Below, one piece after another: positions 33,830 through 43,072 of a stretch of 49,446 nucleotides of DNA (position 1 is the first letter of the stretch; each line of letters starts with the position of its first letter). The position numbers and the translations under genes were made by a program. This stretch comes from an uncultured Clostridium sp. (GTDB taxonomy: Bacteria > Bacillota > Clostridia > TANB77 > CAG-508): the NCBI GenBank assembly GCA_948471115.1, contig CAOKRJ010000007.1, positions 1 through 49,446 of the forward strand, read 5' to 3'. The notes under the pieces are model-generated. The model saw only the letters and a program-made list of their open reading frames with translations. It was not told where the DNA came from and did no database searches.

Positions 33830-34033
33830 TTAATTTCCAAAAGGTAACATTTTCTTAATACCCTTAACGCAAGTTTTATCTGCGTAAGCGTTTTGAATTT
33901 TACCTGATTTTTTTTGTCTTGTAGTCTTATTGGCTAAAAGATGTCTTCTGTTAGATTTTGTTCTTTTAACTTTACCAGTAGCTGTATAATGATATCTTTT
34001 TGCTGCTGCTTTGTTTGTTTTTAATTTTGCCAT
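33830..34033 (-). CDS. rpmI: Ribosomal protein L35
   Basis: 67 residues, very basic. KLKTNKAAAKRYHYTATGKV and RTKSNRRHLLANKTTRQKK are signature segments. It lies between infC and rplT as in nearly all Firmicutes. RBS AGAAGGAGTG. Confidence 0.97.
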   Translation of the reverse strand: MAKLKTNKAAAKRYHYTATGKVKRTKSNRRHLLANKTTRQKKSGKIQNAYADKTCVKGIKKMLPFGN

Positions 34034-34121
34034 GTAAATTCACTCCTTCTAAAATATAATTTTTAGGAAAATTAATCCCTTTTTAAGTAAGTAAAATAGT
34101 TTTAGTCTAAGATTATGCAAT

Positions 34122-34628
34122 TTATTTGGGTTGTAAAATTATAAACATATTCTTCCCCTCTAATAAAGGCTTTTTTTCAGGAACAGATACATCAGAAAGT
34201 TCTTCAATAAATTTATTTAAAATATTCTCGCCAAGTTTAACATAATTCAATTCTCTTCCACGGAAGCGAACTGTAATTTTAACTTTAGAGCCTTCTTCAA
34301 TAAATTTCTTCGCATTTTTGCATTTAAAATTAAAATCGTGTTCTTCAGTATTTGGTGTAATACGTATTTCCTTAATTTCAAAAGTTCTTTGTTTTTTCTT
34401 AGCTTCTTTCTCTTTTTTAGCTTGTTCAAACTTATACTTTCCATAATTCATTATTTTGCAAACTGCTGGTTTATTATTTGGTGCAACTAAAACTAAATCT
34501 AAATCCTTTGAACTTGCTAAATCCAAAGCAACACTTGTTTTCATTACACCAAGTTTTTCACCATCATCAGAAATAACTTGAACCTCACTAAATCGAATCT
34601 GTTCATTAATTAGTAATTCTTGTTTTAT
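34122..34628 (-). CDS. infC: Translation initiation factor IF-3 (probable AUA start)
   Basis: IF-3 checks start-codon pairing on the 30S subunit. 168 residues from the proposed start. N-terminal domain: LLINEQIRFSEVQVISDDGEKLGVM; linker: KYKFEQAKKEKEAKKKQ; C-terminal domain: KEIRITPNTEEHDFNFKCKNAKKFIEEGSKVKITVRFRGRE. The ATG at 34643 is part of the Shine-Dalgarno itself (ATGGAGGTG) and has no site upstream. Eight bases after GGAGG comes ATA, then KQELLINEQI. Rare initiators (AUU, AUC, AUA) are a family trait that allows IF-3 to repress its own synthesis. Confidence 0.93.
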   Translation of the reverse strand: MKQELLINEQIRFSEVQVISDDGEKLGVMKTSVALDLASSKDLDLVLVAPNNKPAVCKIMNYGKYKFEQAKKEKEAKKKQRTFEIKEIRITPNTEEHDFNFKCKNAKKFIEEGSKVKITVRFRGRELNYVKLGENILNKFIEELSDVSVPEKKPLLEGKNMFIILQPK

Positions 34629-34783
34629 AAAAAACACCTCCATATGTTTTATGTTAAAACAAAGATAGATAAATTTTCTTTGTTTTTGCCAATTTAAGTC
34701 CCAAATTGTAATGAGAAAATCACAAAATATTTGTGGTTATAGCATTTTATAAACACTAGAAAAGCTTGTCTTCTAAGTTATAT

Positions 34784-34905
34784 AAAAAAGCCTGTCATAA
34801 GACAAGCCAATCCACATAATATTCAATGATATAACACAACCTTTTTCCATAAGATAAGGTGAGAAGTGGACGACTTCTTCTTAGTGATTTATTAAACAAC
34901 AATAA
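34784..34905 (-). promoter_or_regulatory. L20-type leader with transcription attenuator
   Basis: On the minus strand a GAAGT-CGTCC-ACTTC stem-loop and an ACCTT ... AAGGT stem are followed by GGCTTGTC-TTAT-GACAGGC and TTTTTT, a terminator well ahead of infC. The arm GCTTGTCTT can also pair perfectly with AAGACAAGC further on (34764-34772). This matches the layout of L20 leaders, in which L20 favours termination. Confidence 0.75.
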
Positions 34906-34906
34906 T

Positions 34907-34935
34907 ATATTACAATAAATCGAAAAAAATGTCAA
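34907..34935 (-). promoter_or_regulatory. Promoter of the infC operon
   Basis: TTGACA, 17 bases, TAATAT on the minus strand, just upstream of the leader structure. Confidence 0.8.
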
Positions 34936-35283
34936 GAGTTTTATTAGATTTTATATGTTTACTATATACAAATCTATATATTTTTTATTTCGAAACATTA
35001 TATCACACTTATTCTATAAAAATATTTGACGTTAGTTATATTGTATATGAAGATAAGTATAGAAAACTGGAAAGCTACATTTTCTTAAATTATAATTAAA
35101 AATTAATTAATTATATTAAAATGTGACAAAAAAACAATAAAATTTCAACAAAAATCATGTTTCTCAAAAGATATTTCTCTTAGACTTAATGTCGAACTAT
35201 TGAAATTTATAATAGATAATAGTTGTAAATTCTATCAATAGTTACGGAAATAATAAATAAATTAAATAAATTATAAAAAAAAC
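34936..35283. other. AT-rich spacer between divergent operons
   Basis: About 350 bases with no credible gene, repeat or strong stem. It separates the infC operon promoter from the promoter at 35284. Confidence 0.6.
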
Positions 35284-35312
35284 TTGATATTTTTTAAATT
35301 GTAGTGTATGAT
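35284..35312 (+). promoter_or_regulatory. Promoter of the 35405-39561 cluster
   Basis: TTGATA, 17 bases, TATGAT, leaving a leader of about 85 bases. Confidence 0.65.
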
Positions 35313-35404
35313 ATTTATATCAATTTTATAAGTATGGAAAATGTACAAATTTCAAAGAAATTTTTTGCAATATTTAAATAAGTGGAAATATAAGGAGAAA
35401 AAAT

Positions 35405-35815
35405 ATGAAAAAGGTGATAATTGCTTTATTAGTAGTAATGTGCGTTTTAACTATGATTATTTCTTATAAAGTTTATGCATCTAGTGGAGAAGATGTGTTA
35501 AAATCAAAAACAGGAAGTAAATTAATTGAGATAAAAGAAAAATCATTAAAAGAATTAGATGATTATGTAGAAGCTTATGGTGATGAAACATACGGATTTA
35601 CAGCTTATATATTAAATAAAGTTAGATTTTTTAGCATACCACTATGTTTCTTAGGAATATCAATTGGTGCTATATATCAGTATGTAATAGGAATTAGAAA
35701 TATAGGCACAAGATACAAAGGATTTTTTGCTGTAATAGCATTTGTGACAATACTTATTATATGTCAAGTACTGCCATTCATATTTGTTGTTGTAGTAAAA
35801 TTTGGAAGGAGTTAA
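35405..35815 (+). CDS. Small exported protein with two C-terminal membrane segments (pilin-subunit-like layout)
   Basis: 136 residues. A signal peptide (KKVIIALLVVMCVLTMIISYKVYA, cleavage plausible after VYASS) is followed by a 45-residue charged segment and two membrane helices (about 75-93 and 104-130). Signal peptide plus two helices is the topology of VirB2/TrbC pilins of type IV secretion systems, although the sequence itself is not recognisable. It is the first gene of a unit with the MinD-like gene six bases downstream. RBS AAGGAG. Function inferred from layout only. Confidence 0.6.
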   Translation: MKKVIIALLVVMCVLTMIISYKVYASSGEDVLKSKTGSKLIEIKEKSLKELDDYVEAYGDETYGFTAYILNKVRFFSIPLCFLGISIGAIYQYVIGIRNIGTRYKGFFAVIAFVTILIICQVLPFIFVVVVKFGRS

Positions 35816-35821
35816 AAACAA

Positions 35822-38431
35822 ATGAAAGTTTTATTTGCAGTTAGTACAGAGGATATAGCAGAGAAAATATTTAAAGTGTATCAAACAGAATATAAAGAAG
35901 TAATATCATCAAAAAATGTTTATTACTTTAATGCTATAATAAAAGAATTACAAAGAAATCAAACCTATGATAGAATAGTAATAAGTGAAGATTTAGAGCC
36001 ATTTACCAATAACAACTATGATACAATAGACAAATTTATTTTTGAAAAATTGGATGGTATAAGTGATGAAGCAATTGATAGAGAAGGAAGAGATATTCCA
36101 ATAGTTGTAATATGTTCAGAAAGAAGAGAAAAATCAGACAATTTGTTAGTAAAATTATTTTCAATAGGTGTATATGATGCTTTAATTGGAAATGATAGAA
36201 CAATTGAAAATGTATGTAGTTTATTAAATAAACCAAGGACAAAGAAAGAAGCTAAAATATATTACAAAATTGATCAAGGTGAATATGAGCGTGAAGATGA
36301 AAAAAATGTAAGTGAAGTGGAAATTCAAAACATTTTAGACCATTATAGAAAATTAGGAAGAAATGAAAGTAAATATGTTGATAGTTTCAACAGTATTGCA
36401 GAACAATATAGTGATGAGCAATTAAAAATAATAATAAAATTTTTGCCAATGGAGGTAAAAGCAGTACTAGAAGCAGAATCACCTAAATATCAATCAATAA
36501 TGACTTATAGTGTAGGAACTCCTCAAAAAGAAGAAGTAAAGAAAAATACAATAAATGTTTCTAAAATTGTAGATAGCCATTCAAGACAACCAACAGGTCC
36601 AGTTATAATCCCATCAGCTATTAGAAAAAGTACTGAAGTTAGAAAAATTGCAGAATCAACTCCAGAACAAGTAGAAATAGAAAATGTTGGCAGTGATACA
36701 AATGCAATACTAGAAGAAATTGAAAATATAGAAGGAGTAGCTCCAATAGAACCTATAGAAACAATAGCTTCAATAAAATCGACTGCTCCAATAAAAGCTT
36801 CAATAGAACTTGAAGTAGAAGGTGTAAGTCAACCAAATCAATTGAATCAACCAGCAAAAAGAGGAAGAGGAAGACCTAAAAAAGTTATAGTTGAACCAGA
36901 ACAAAAAATAGAAGTACCTAAAAGAGGAAGAGGAAGACCTAGAAAAAATCCTTCTCCAACTATGGAAATACAGGAATCATCTTTGCAAAATTTTGCAACT
37001 AAAACACAATCACAACAATTACCAGAATTTTATGAAGACACAAATATGCAACTACCAGGGCTTGAGGAAGAATCACCAGTATTACCGAGCTTTGAGGAAG
37101 AACCACAAGTTTTTCCAAGTTTAAAAAAGGAAGAACCACCAGTATTACCAAGTTTTGAAGAGGAGCCACCAGTATTACCAAGTTTTGAAGAAGAAGAGTC
37201 ACCAATATTACCGAACGTTGACAAAGAAGAGCCATCAGTATTATCAAGTTTTGAAGAACAACCTTCTAGAGTATCAAATATTCAAGATAGAAGACAACCA
37301 AGAGTACCAAGCTATAGAGAAAGAGAATCAATACAGATGCCTAAAGCAGATGAACAACAAACTTCGAAATTGTCAGAATTTCAAAATAATGTATTACCAG
37401 ATATACATGCAAATGAAAGAATTACACCTCCAATAAATAATAACATATATGAAAATAATTACTATGAGAATTCATCAAATGTAGGTTTACAAGAAATTGA
37501 GAATGATGGGCAAAGAGTAGATATTTCATATCTATTAACTCAAGATAAAAAAATAGTTTCTTTTGTAGGAACTTCAAAAAATGGAGTATCTTTCTTAGTA
37601 AACAATATTGCTGATATATTATCAAACAGAGGAATAAGAACAGCAATAGTAGACCTAACAAGAAATAAAAATTCATATTATATATTTACTGAAAATAGAG
37701 AAGAACTAAGAGAGATTGCTTATTCATCTATGGAAAATTTAAAACAGGGAAATCCGATTGGAATAGAAGTAAATAAAAATTTAACAGTATATACTTCATC
37801 ACCGAATATCAAGAATTCAGATTATAACATAGAGAATATGTTGAAAACTTTAGTGAAAAATTATTCTTTAGTATTATTAGATTGTGATTATTCAACAAAT
37901 AAAGAATATTTTAGAGTAGTACAGGAAATATATATGATTCAAAGTATGGATGTTTTGACAATTCAACCTTTAACGGAATTTTTAAGGAAATTAAAATTAA
38001 GTAATATTTTACAACCAGAAAAATTAAGAGCTGTTATAAATAAAGCACAAAAAATAAGAGGACTAAATGAAGAAATGATTGTTGGAGGAATGTCAACTTA
38101 TAATGATCCAGAAATGTCTATACAAGACAGACTGTTTGACATGAAAACAATAAGTAAAACCATAATTCCATTTGATATGGATTCATATTCTATATATCTA
38201 TCAGGAATTGCAAACTGTGAAATTTCTACTAGAGGATATAATAAGGTTTTCCTAAATTGTTTAAATAGATTAGCAGATCAAGTATATCCAGTAATATCAG
38301 GTGGTACACTTAAGAGGAGAAATAAAGGAAATTCTAATAATGCTGTCCATATGAATTATGAACAAAATGGTTCAAGATTTTCAAATAATATGAGTAGCAC
38401 TTTAGATGAAATGAAGAGACAATACAAATAG
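35822..38431 (+). CDS. TadZ/CpaE-like protein with AT-hooks and a degenerate MinD-type ATPase
   Basis: 869 residues in four parts. 1-150 resembles an atypical receiver domain (MKVLFAVSTEDIAEKIFKVY ... IPIVVICSER ... LFSIGVYDALIG), as in TadZ/CpaE. About 340-380 holds two AT-hooks, KRGRGRPKK and KRGRGRPRK, which bind the minor groove of AT-rich DNA. About 405-485 is a Pro/Glu-rich tract of repeated PVLPSFEEE units. From about 565 a MinD/ParA-like domain follows (IVSFVGTSKNGVSFLVNNIADIL, TAIVDLTRNKNSYYI, SLVLLDCDY). The Walker A is GTSKNGVSF, without GK[ST]. AT-hooks in such a protein are unusual; it might tie an envelope machine to DNA. Confidence 0.7.
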   Translation: MKVLFAVSTEDIAEKIFKVYQTEYKEVISSKNVYYFNAIIKELQRNQTYDRIVISEDLEPFTNNNYDTIDKFIFEKLDGISDEAIDREGRDIPIVVICSERREKSDNLLVKLFSIGVYDALIGNDRTIENVCSLLNKPRTKKEAKIYYKIDQGEYEREDEKNVSEVEIQNILDHYRKLGRNESKYVDSFNSIAEQYSDEQLKIIIKFLPMEVKAVLEAESPKYQSIMTYSVGTPQKEEVKKNTINVSKIVDSHSRQPTGPVIIPSAIRKSTEVRKIAESTPEQVEIENVGSDTNAILEEIENIEGVAPIEPIETIASIKSTAPIKASIELEVEGVSQPNQLNQPAKRGRGRPKKVIVEPEQKIEVPKRGRGRPRKNPSPTMEIQESSLQNFATKTQSQQLPEFYEDTNMQLPGLEEESPVLPSFEEEPQVFPSLKKEEPPVLPSFEEEPPVLPSFEEEESPILPNVDKEEPSVLSSFEEQPSRVSNIQDRRQPRVPSYRERESIQMPKADEQQTSKLSEFQNNVLPDIHANERITPPINNNIYENNYYENSSNVGLQEIENDGQRVDISYLLTQDKKIVSFVGTSKNGVSFLVNNIADILSNRGIRTAIVDLTRNKNSYYIFTENREELREIAYSSMENLKQGNPIGIEVNKNLTVYTSSPNIKNSDYNIENMLKTLVKNYSLVLLDCDYSTNKEYFRVVQEIYMIQSMDVLTIQPLTEFLRKLKLSNILQPEKLRAVINKAQKIRGLNEEMIVGGMSTYNDPEMSIQDRLFDMKTISKTIIPFDMDSYSIYLSGIANCEISTRGYNKVFLNCLNRLADQVYPVISGGTLKRRNKGNSNNAVHMNYEQNGSRFSNNMSSTLDEMKRQYK

Positions 38432-38454
38432 GAAAAGGAGTGACATACATTGAT

Positions 38455-39561
38455 ATGTGGATAATAGGTGTAATAATAGTATTAGTTGCAATAATAATAA
38501 TGTTAATATTATTTAACATAAAGATTCATAAAGAAATTAGCAATTATAAAAATATAAATCAAAAAATAAATGGATTAAATGTATTGCAAGATTTTATGGA
38601 CACTGCAGGAGATACTATAAGTGTAGATGAAAAGATAAGAAAAATTAATGAAATTCTAATAGAAGAGTATGATATAAAATATTCTACTATTGTAGAATTC
38701 AATGGCACAGAATATGTGATAAAAGCTTCAAATGTTGAAGAAAAGCATTGGGACAACCTTAGAAGTCTACATAATGAAGAAATATTTAGAGATAGTATAA
38801 CAACTGCAACACCAAAATACATTACAGTAGATCAAGAAAATGAAAGATTGCCATATCAAAAAAGTGAATTTGGTAGAGCAAAGGCAGCAATGTTTTTTCC
38901 TCTATATATAGAAAATGTATATATAGGATATTGGATAATAGAAAGTGGTATACCACATGCTTTTGATAATATAGATACTACGATACTTGAAGTTGTAAAA
39001 GATAATATATTATCTGTATTTAGAATAGTTAACTATCAAAATATTGTTGAAAGTTTAACAAGAGATGATTATTATTCTGCATTAAAATCAGGTGAATACT
39101 TATTCAATGAAGGAAGAAAAATAATAGACAAATACACAACATCAACAATATGTATGATTGGAATTGCAAATCTTGAAAGAATTAATAAAGAATTTAATAG
39201 AGAAACTGGAAATCAAGTTATAATAGATATGTGTGATTATATAAAAGAAAATCTATCAAATGAATATATTTTTGTAAGATATATGGGACCTAAATTTGTA
39301 ATTGCATTTTCGGGAGCAGAGGTAGATGGAGTTACAAAATTTGTTATTGATCTTAAAAATGCAGTTGAAAACTTAGAAGTAGAGATGGTTCAAGAGAATA
39401 AGGACAGTAGCAAAAATAACAATAAGAGAATTGCTAAAATAAAGTTAAACATTGTATTAACTACATATTATAAAGGAACAGCTTTAGAAAAAATTTTAAA
39501 AAAACAAGAAGAATATATAGATAATGCACCATTAACAGAATACGATGTAAATAACATTTAA
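38455..39561 (+). CDS. Membrane-anchored GAF protein with a degenerate GGDEF domain
   Basis: 368 residues. One N-terminal membrane helix (1-23), a short coiled coil, a GAF-like sensor (about 40-195: KINEILIEEYDIKYSTIVEFNGTEYVI ... AAMFFPLYIENVYIGYWIIES), then a GGDEF-like fold. In the latter, IGIANLERINKEFNRETGNQVI stands for the usual 'D.D.FK.iND..GH..GD..L', and the signature is YMGPKF instead of GGDEF. Both metal-binding and substrate residues are lost, so no diguanylate cyclase activity is expected. Start: a GTG at 38440 overlaps the AAGGAG site; ATG at 38455 (or ATT at 38449) is better spaced. Operon with the two genes upstream. Confidence 0.75.
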   Translation: MWIIGVIIVLVAIIIMLILFNIKIHKEISNYKNINQKINGLNVLQDFMDTAGDTISVDEKIRKINEILIEEYDIKYSTIVEFNGTEYVIKASNVEEKHWDNLRSLHNEEIFRDSITTATPKYITVDQENERLPYQKSEFGRAKAAMFFPLYIENVYIGYWIIESGIPHAFDNIDTTILEVVKDNILSVFRIVNYQNIVESLTRDDYYSALKSGEYLFNEGRKIIDKYTTSTICMIGIANLERINKEFNRETGNQVIIDMCDYIKENLSNEYIFVRYMGPKFVIAFSGAEVDGVTKFVIDLKNAVENLEVEMVQENKDSSKNNNKRIAKIKLNIVLTTYYKGTALEKILKKQEEYIDNAPLTEYDVNNI

Positions 39562-39580
39562 AAAATAGGAGGAAAAAAAT

Positions 39581-39835
39581 ATGGAAATGGATAAAACAAT
39601 GAATTTTAAATTAGAAAGAGACAAGAATTTTAAAACTAAGGAAACTTTGAAACAAGTTTATGATGCTTTAGTAGAAAAAGGATATAATCCTGTAAATCAA
39701 ATAGTAGGTTATATATTGTCAGGAGATCCAACATATATCACAAGCCATAAAAATGCAAGAAACATAATTAGACAAATTGAACGTGATGAACTGCTAGAAA
39801 GAATGGTAGAAAACTATATAGGAATAAATGAATAA
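39581..39835 (+). CDS. ireB: IreB-family regulatory phosphoprotein (UPF0297)
   Basis: 84 residues with the highly conserved [48 protein letters not shown]. IreB is a substrate of the PASTA kinase and influences cell-wall stress tolerance in enterococci. It forms the conserved trio ireB-ruvX-DUF1292; alaS, often the first gene of this group, is not present. RBS GGAGG. It overlaps ruvX. Confidence 0.95.
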   Translation: MEMDKTMNFKLERDKNFKTKETLKQVYDALVEKGYNPVNQIVGYILSGDPTYITSHKNARNIIRQIERDELLERMVENYIGINE

Positions 39836-40253
39836 TATGCGAATATTAGGGATAGATTACGGAGATGCAAGAGTTGGAATTGCTATTTCAGACCCTTTAG
39901 GAATAACATCTCAAGGGTTGGAAACTATACATCATCAAGGGAATGATAAAAAAGTTCTAAAAAGATTAGAAGAAATTCTAGCAGAGTATGAAATTGACAT
40001 AATAGTTATAGGAATGCCATTTAATATGGATGGAACCAGCTCTAAGAGAATAGAAATAACAAACAAATTTATACATAAACTAAAATGCAAATTCAATAAC
40101 ATTAAAATTGAAACAATTGATGAGAGGTTAACAACAGTAGCAGCACACAAAACTATGAATATTCTTAATATAAATAGGAAAAATAAAAAAAACATAGTAG
40201 ATACTATATCTGCAGGATATATACTAGAAACATACATGAATAAGTATTTATAA
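39828..40253 (+). CDS. ruvX: Holliday junction resolvase-like RNase H-fold protein (YqgF)
   Basis: 141 residues. [18 protein letters not shown] (first catalytic Asp), [17 protein letters not shown] and [16 protein letters not shown] are family motifs. YqgF/RuvX is implicated in pre-16S rRNA processing. The start at 39828 (MNNM) overlaps the end of ireB by eight bases and fits an AGGA; a second ATG lies at 39837. Confidence 0.95.
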   Translation: MNNMRILGIDYGDARVGIAISDPLGITSQGLETIHHQGNDKKVLKRLEEILAEYEIDIIVIGMPFNMDGTSSKRIEITNKFIHKLKCKFNNIKIETIDERLTTVAAHKTMNILNINRKNKKNIVDTISAGYILETYMNKYL

Positions 40254-40278
40254 ATTTTAGAAAGGAAGGAAAATAATA

Positions 40279-40587
40279 ATGGATAATGAACAAAATGGAA
40301 TGGAAGAGGAATTAGAAAACGTTATAATCTTAAACGACGAAAATGGAGAAGAAGTTAAATTTGAATTTTTAGATTTAATTGAATTAGAAGGAGAAGAATA
40401 TGTAGTACTGTTACCAGCAAGTGATGCAGAAGATGCTGATGAAGTAGTAATTCTACGAGTTGAAGATACTGATTCAGAAGATGAAGAATCTTATGTAAGT
40501 GTTGAAGATGAAGAAATTCTTAATAAAGTATTTGACATATTTAAAGAAAAATTTAAAGAAGAATTTGATTTTATAGATGAAGACTAA
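40279..40587 (+). CDS. DUF1292 (UPF0473) protein
   Basis: 102 residues, very acidic. NVIILNDENGEEVKFEFLDLIELEGEEYVVLLPA is the conserved core, followed by VVILRVEDTDSEDEESYVSVEDEEILNKVFDIFKEKF. It always accompanies ireB and ruvX in Firmicutes (YrzB in Bacillus). The biochemical role is unknown. A terminator follows at the stop. Confidence 0.92.
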   Translation: MDNEQNGMEEELENVIILNDENGEEVKFEFLDLIELEGEEYVVLLPASDAEDADEVVILRVEDTDSEDEESYVSVEDEEILNKVFDIFKEKFKEEFDFIDED

Positions 40588-40588
40588 A

Positions 40589-40617
40589 TCAAGACCACTC
40601 GTTTGCGGGTGGTCTTA
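40589..40617 (+). terminator. Rho-independent terminator
   Basis: AAGACCACTCG-TTTG-CGGGTGGTCTT, then AATT; T-tract weak, so partial read-through into rimO is possible. Confidence 0.7.
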
Positions 40618-40638
40618 ATTAGAAAGAAAGGAAAAAGT

Positions 40639-41943
40639 ATGAATGTAGGATTTGTATCACTGGGGTGTAGCAAAAATTTAGTAGTAACAGAAGAAGTAAT
40701 AGGACTATTTAAAAAACATAAATTTAATATTGTAAATAATGAAGAAGATGCAAATATTATTGTAATAAATACATGTGGATTCATTGAATCCGCAAAACAA
40801 GAAGCAATAGATACGATACTTGAAATGGCACAATATAAAAATGGTAAATGCAAATATCTAATAGTAATAGGCTGTATGGTAGAGAGATATGAAGAAGAAA
40901 TGAAGAAAGCATTACCAGAGGTTGATTTATTTATAAGAATTAAAGATTACAACAAAATATGGACAAGAATATCAGAGTTATTAAAGACAGAAATATCGAA
41001 TGAATGTTTAAGCTGGGAGAATAGAGTAATTACAACAGGAAATACAATGGCATATTTAAAAATTGCAGAAGGATGTAGTAACTACTGTACATACTGTGCA
41101 ATACCAAAGATACAAGGTAAATATATCTCAAGAGAATTTGAAGAAATTATGAGAGAGGCAAAAAGCTTAGCAAAAAAGGGAATAAAAGAGTTAATAGTAA
41201 TAGCTCAAGACACCACAAAATATGGAATAGATTTATATGTAAAGCCAAGGTTAGCAGAACTTTTACAAGAATTATGCAAAATAGATGGAATAGAATGGAT
41301 TAGATTTTTATATGCATATCCAGAAAGCATTACAGATGAACTAATAGAAACAGTAAAGAGAAATGATAAAATATGTAAATATTTTGATATTCCAATACAA
41401 CATATTTCAGATGAAGTACTAAAACGAATGAATAGAAAAAGTGATGGAGAAAGCATAAGAAAATTAATTAACAAGATAAGAAATCAAATTCCTGAAGCCA
41501 TTTTAAGAACTAGCTTAATAGTAGGATTTCCTGGAGAAACTGAAGATGATTTCAATAAATTATATAAATTTGTAAGAGATACTAGGTTTGATAAATTAGG
41601 TACTTTTATATATTCAAAAGAAGATGGAACTCCAGCAGAAAAAATGGAAAATCAAATACATACAAATACTAAAAAAGCTAGATATAATAAGATTATGAAA
41701 TTACAGCAGAAAATATCAGAAGAAATTCTAAAAGGTAAAGTTGGAAAAACTTATAAAACCTTAATAGAAGAAAAGTCTTTTGATGGCAAATATGTAATAG
41801 GAAGAACATATATGGATGTTCCAGACGAAGATGGAGTAGTATTTATAGAAAATACCACAGACAAAGATTTAATAGGGAAATTTGTAGATGTAGATATTAT
41901 TGATGTACAAAAATATGACCTAATAGGAAAATTTGAAAAATAA
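40639..41943 (+). CDS. rimO: Ribosomal protein S12 methylthiotransferase
   Basis: Radical-SAM enzyme that methylthiolates an Asp of ribosomal protein S12. 434 residues. The N-terminal UPF0004 domain has FVSLGCSKNLVVTEE, INTCGFIESAKQEAID and IGCMVERY (three cluster-binding Cys). The radical-SAM site is CSNYCTYCAIPKIQGKYISR (CxxxCxxC). A C-terminal TRAM domain starts near 370. The start at 40639 fits AAAGGAAA; a frame beginning at 40603 lies inside the preceding terminator. Confidence 0.93.
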   Translation: MNVGFVSLGCSKNLVVTEEVIGLFKKHKFNIVNNEEDANIIVINTCGFIESAKQEAIDTILEMAQYKNGKCKYLIVIGCMVERYEEEMKKALPEVDLFIRIKDYNKIWTRISELLKTEISNECLSWENRVITTGNTMAYLKIAEGCSNYCTYCAIPKIQGKYISREFEEIMREAKSLAKKGIKELIVIAQDTTKYGIDLYVKPRLAELLQELCKIDGIEWIRFLYAYPESITDELIETVKRNDKICKYFDIPIQHISDEVLKRMNRKSDGESIRKLINKIRNQIPEAILRTSLIVGFPGETEDDFNKLYKFVRDTRFDKLGTFIYSKEDGTPAEKMENQIHTNTKKARYNKIMKLQQKISEEILKGKVGKTYKTLIEEKSFDGKYVIGRTYMDVPDEDGVVFIENTTDKDLIGKFVDVDIIDVQKYDLIGKFEK

Positions 41944-41994
41944 TTGTAGGGGTACCGTTTCTGGGAGTACCAGTTAGAAATTACACTACTGTGC
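41944..41994. repeat. TGTAGGGG(T)ACC repeat between rimO and purM
   Basis: TTGTAGGGGTACCGTTTCTG, GGAGTACC, then ACACTACTGTGCC; same subfamily as 10231-10283. It begins at the rimO stop. Confidence 0.65.
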
Positions 41995-42032
41995 CATTTT
42001 ATAGAAAGTTAATTAAGAAAGGAATGAAAAAC

Positions 42033-43061
42033 ATGGAAAATAATAGTTTAAAATATGATGTAAACATAGACGAAGCAAATCAAGCCAAAAAGGATATGGT
42101 AGACAGTTTAGCAACAGACAACAAAAGAGTATTAAATAAAATAGGAGCATTTTCATCACTATATGATATAAAATTTGAAGAATATAAAAATCCAGTATTA
42201 GTATTAAAAACAGAAGAACCAGGTTCAAAACAATTAATAGCAGCACAATATGATAAATTAGAAAATGTATCGTATGACATGATAAATCATTTAATAAACG
42301 ATTGTATAGTAATGGGAGCAAAACCATTAACAGTTCAAGATGCTATAATCTGTGGAAAAATGGACAAAGTAGCAATAAACAAGATAGTAAAAGCAGTATC
42401 AGATGCGTGTAAAGCACAAGGCTGTGTATTAACAGGAGGTGAAACATCAGAACAACCAGGAGTATTAGAGAAAGGTACATATATATTGACATCAAGTATA
42501 GTAGGAATAGTAGATAAAGAATCAATAATAGATGGCTCAAAAATAGAAATAGGAGATATAGTATTATCAGTTGAATCTAGTGGAGTACACACAAATGGAT
42601 ATACATTAGTAAGACAGATAATGAAACAATCGCCAAAAATATTAGAAGAAAAAGTAGGAGATAAAACTTTTATTGAAGCAATATTAGAACCACATAGATG
42701 TTATTATAAAACGATAAAAGACTTATTTCAAGAAAACATAATTACAGGACTTGCACATATTACAGGAGGAGGAATAAAAGAAAACTTAAACAGAATATTA
42801 CCTGAAAATGTAAATGCAAAAATAGATGCAAGCAAATATCAAATATTAGATATATTTAAGATGATAAAGAAATATGGAAATGTAGAAGAAAAAGAGATGC
42901 TAAGAGCATTTAACTTAGGAGTAGGATTAACAATAGTAGCAAAAAAGAAAAATGCAGAAAAAATTATAAATCACATAAAGGAACAAGGAGTAAATTGTTA
43001 CGAAATAGGAGAAATAGTATCAGGAAATAAACAAGTTGAAGTAGTAGGAAAATTTAAATGG
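42033..43061 (+). CDS. purM: Phosphoribosylformylglycinamidine cyclo-ligase (AIR synthetase)
   Basis: Fifth step of purine synthesis, an ATP-dependent ring closure. 343 residues, ending with the stop at 43062-43064. KIGAFSSLYDI, LVLKTEEPGSKQLIAA (usual DGVGTK region altered to EEPGSK), NDCIVMGAKPL, GGETSEQPGVL, DIVLSVESSGVHTNGYTLVR and THITGGGIKENL-like AHITGGGIKENL are seen. The DGVGTK motif of typical PurM is replaced here, a divergence worth checking. The start at 42033 suits AAGAAAGGA. Single gene; purH is far away. Confidence 0.9.
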
Positions 43062-43072
43062 TAAAAACATAC

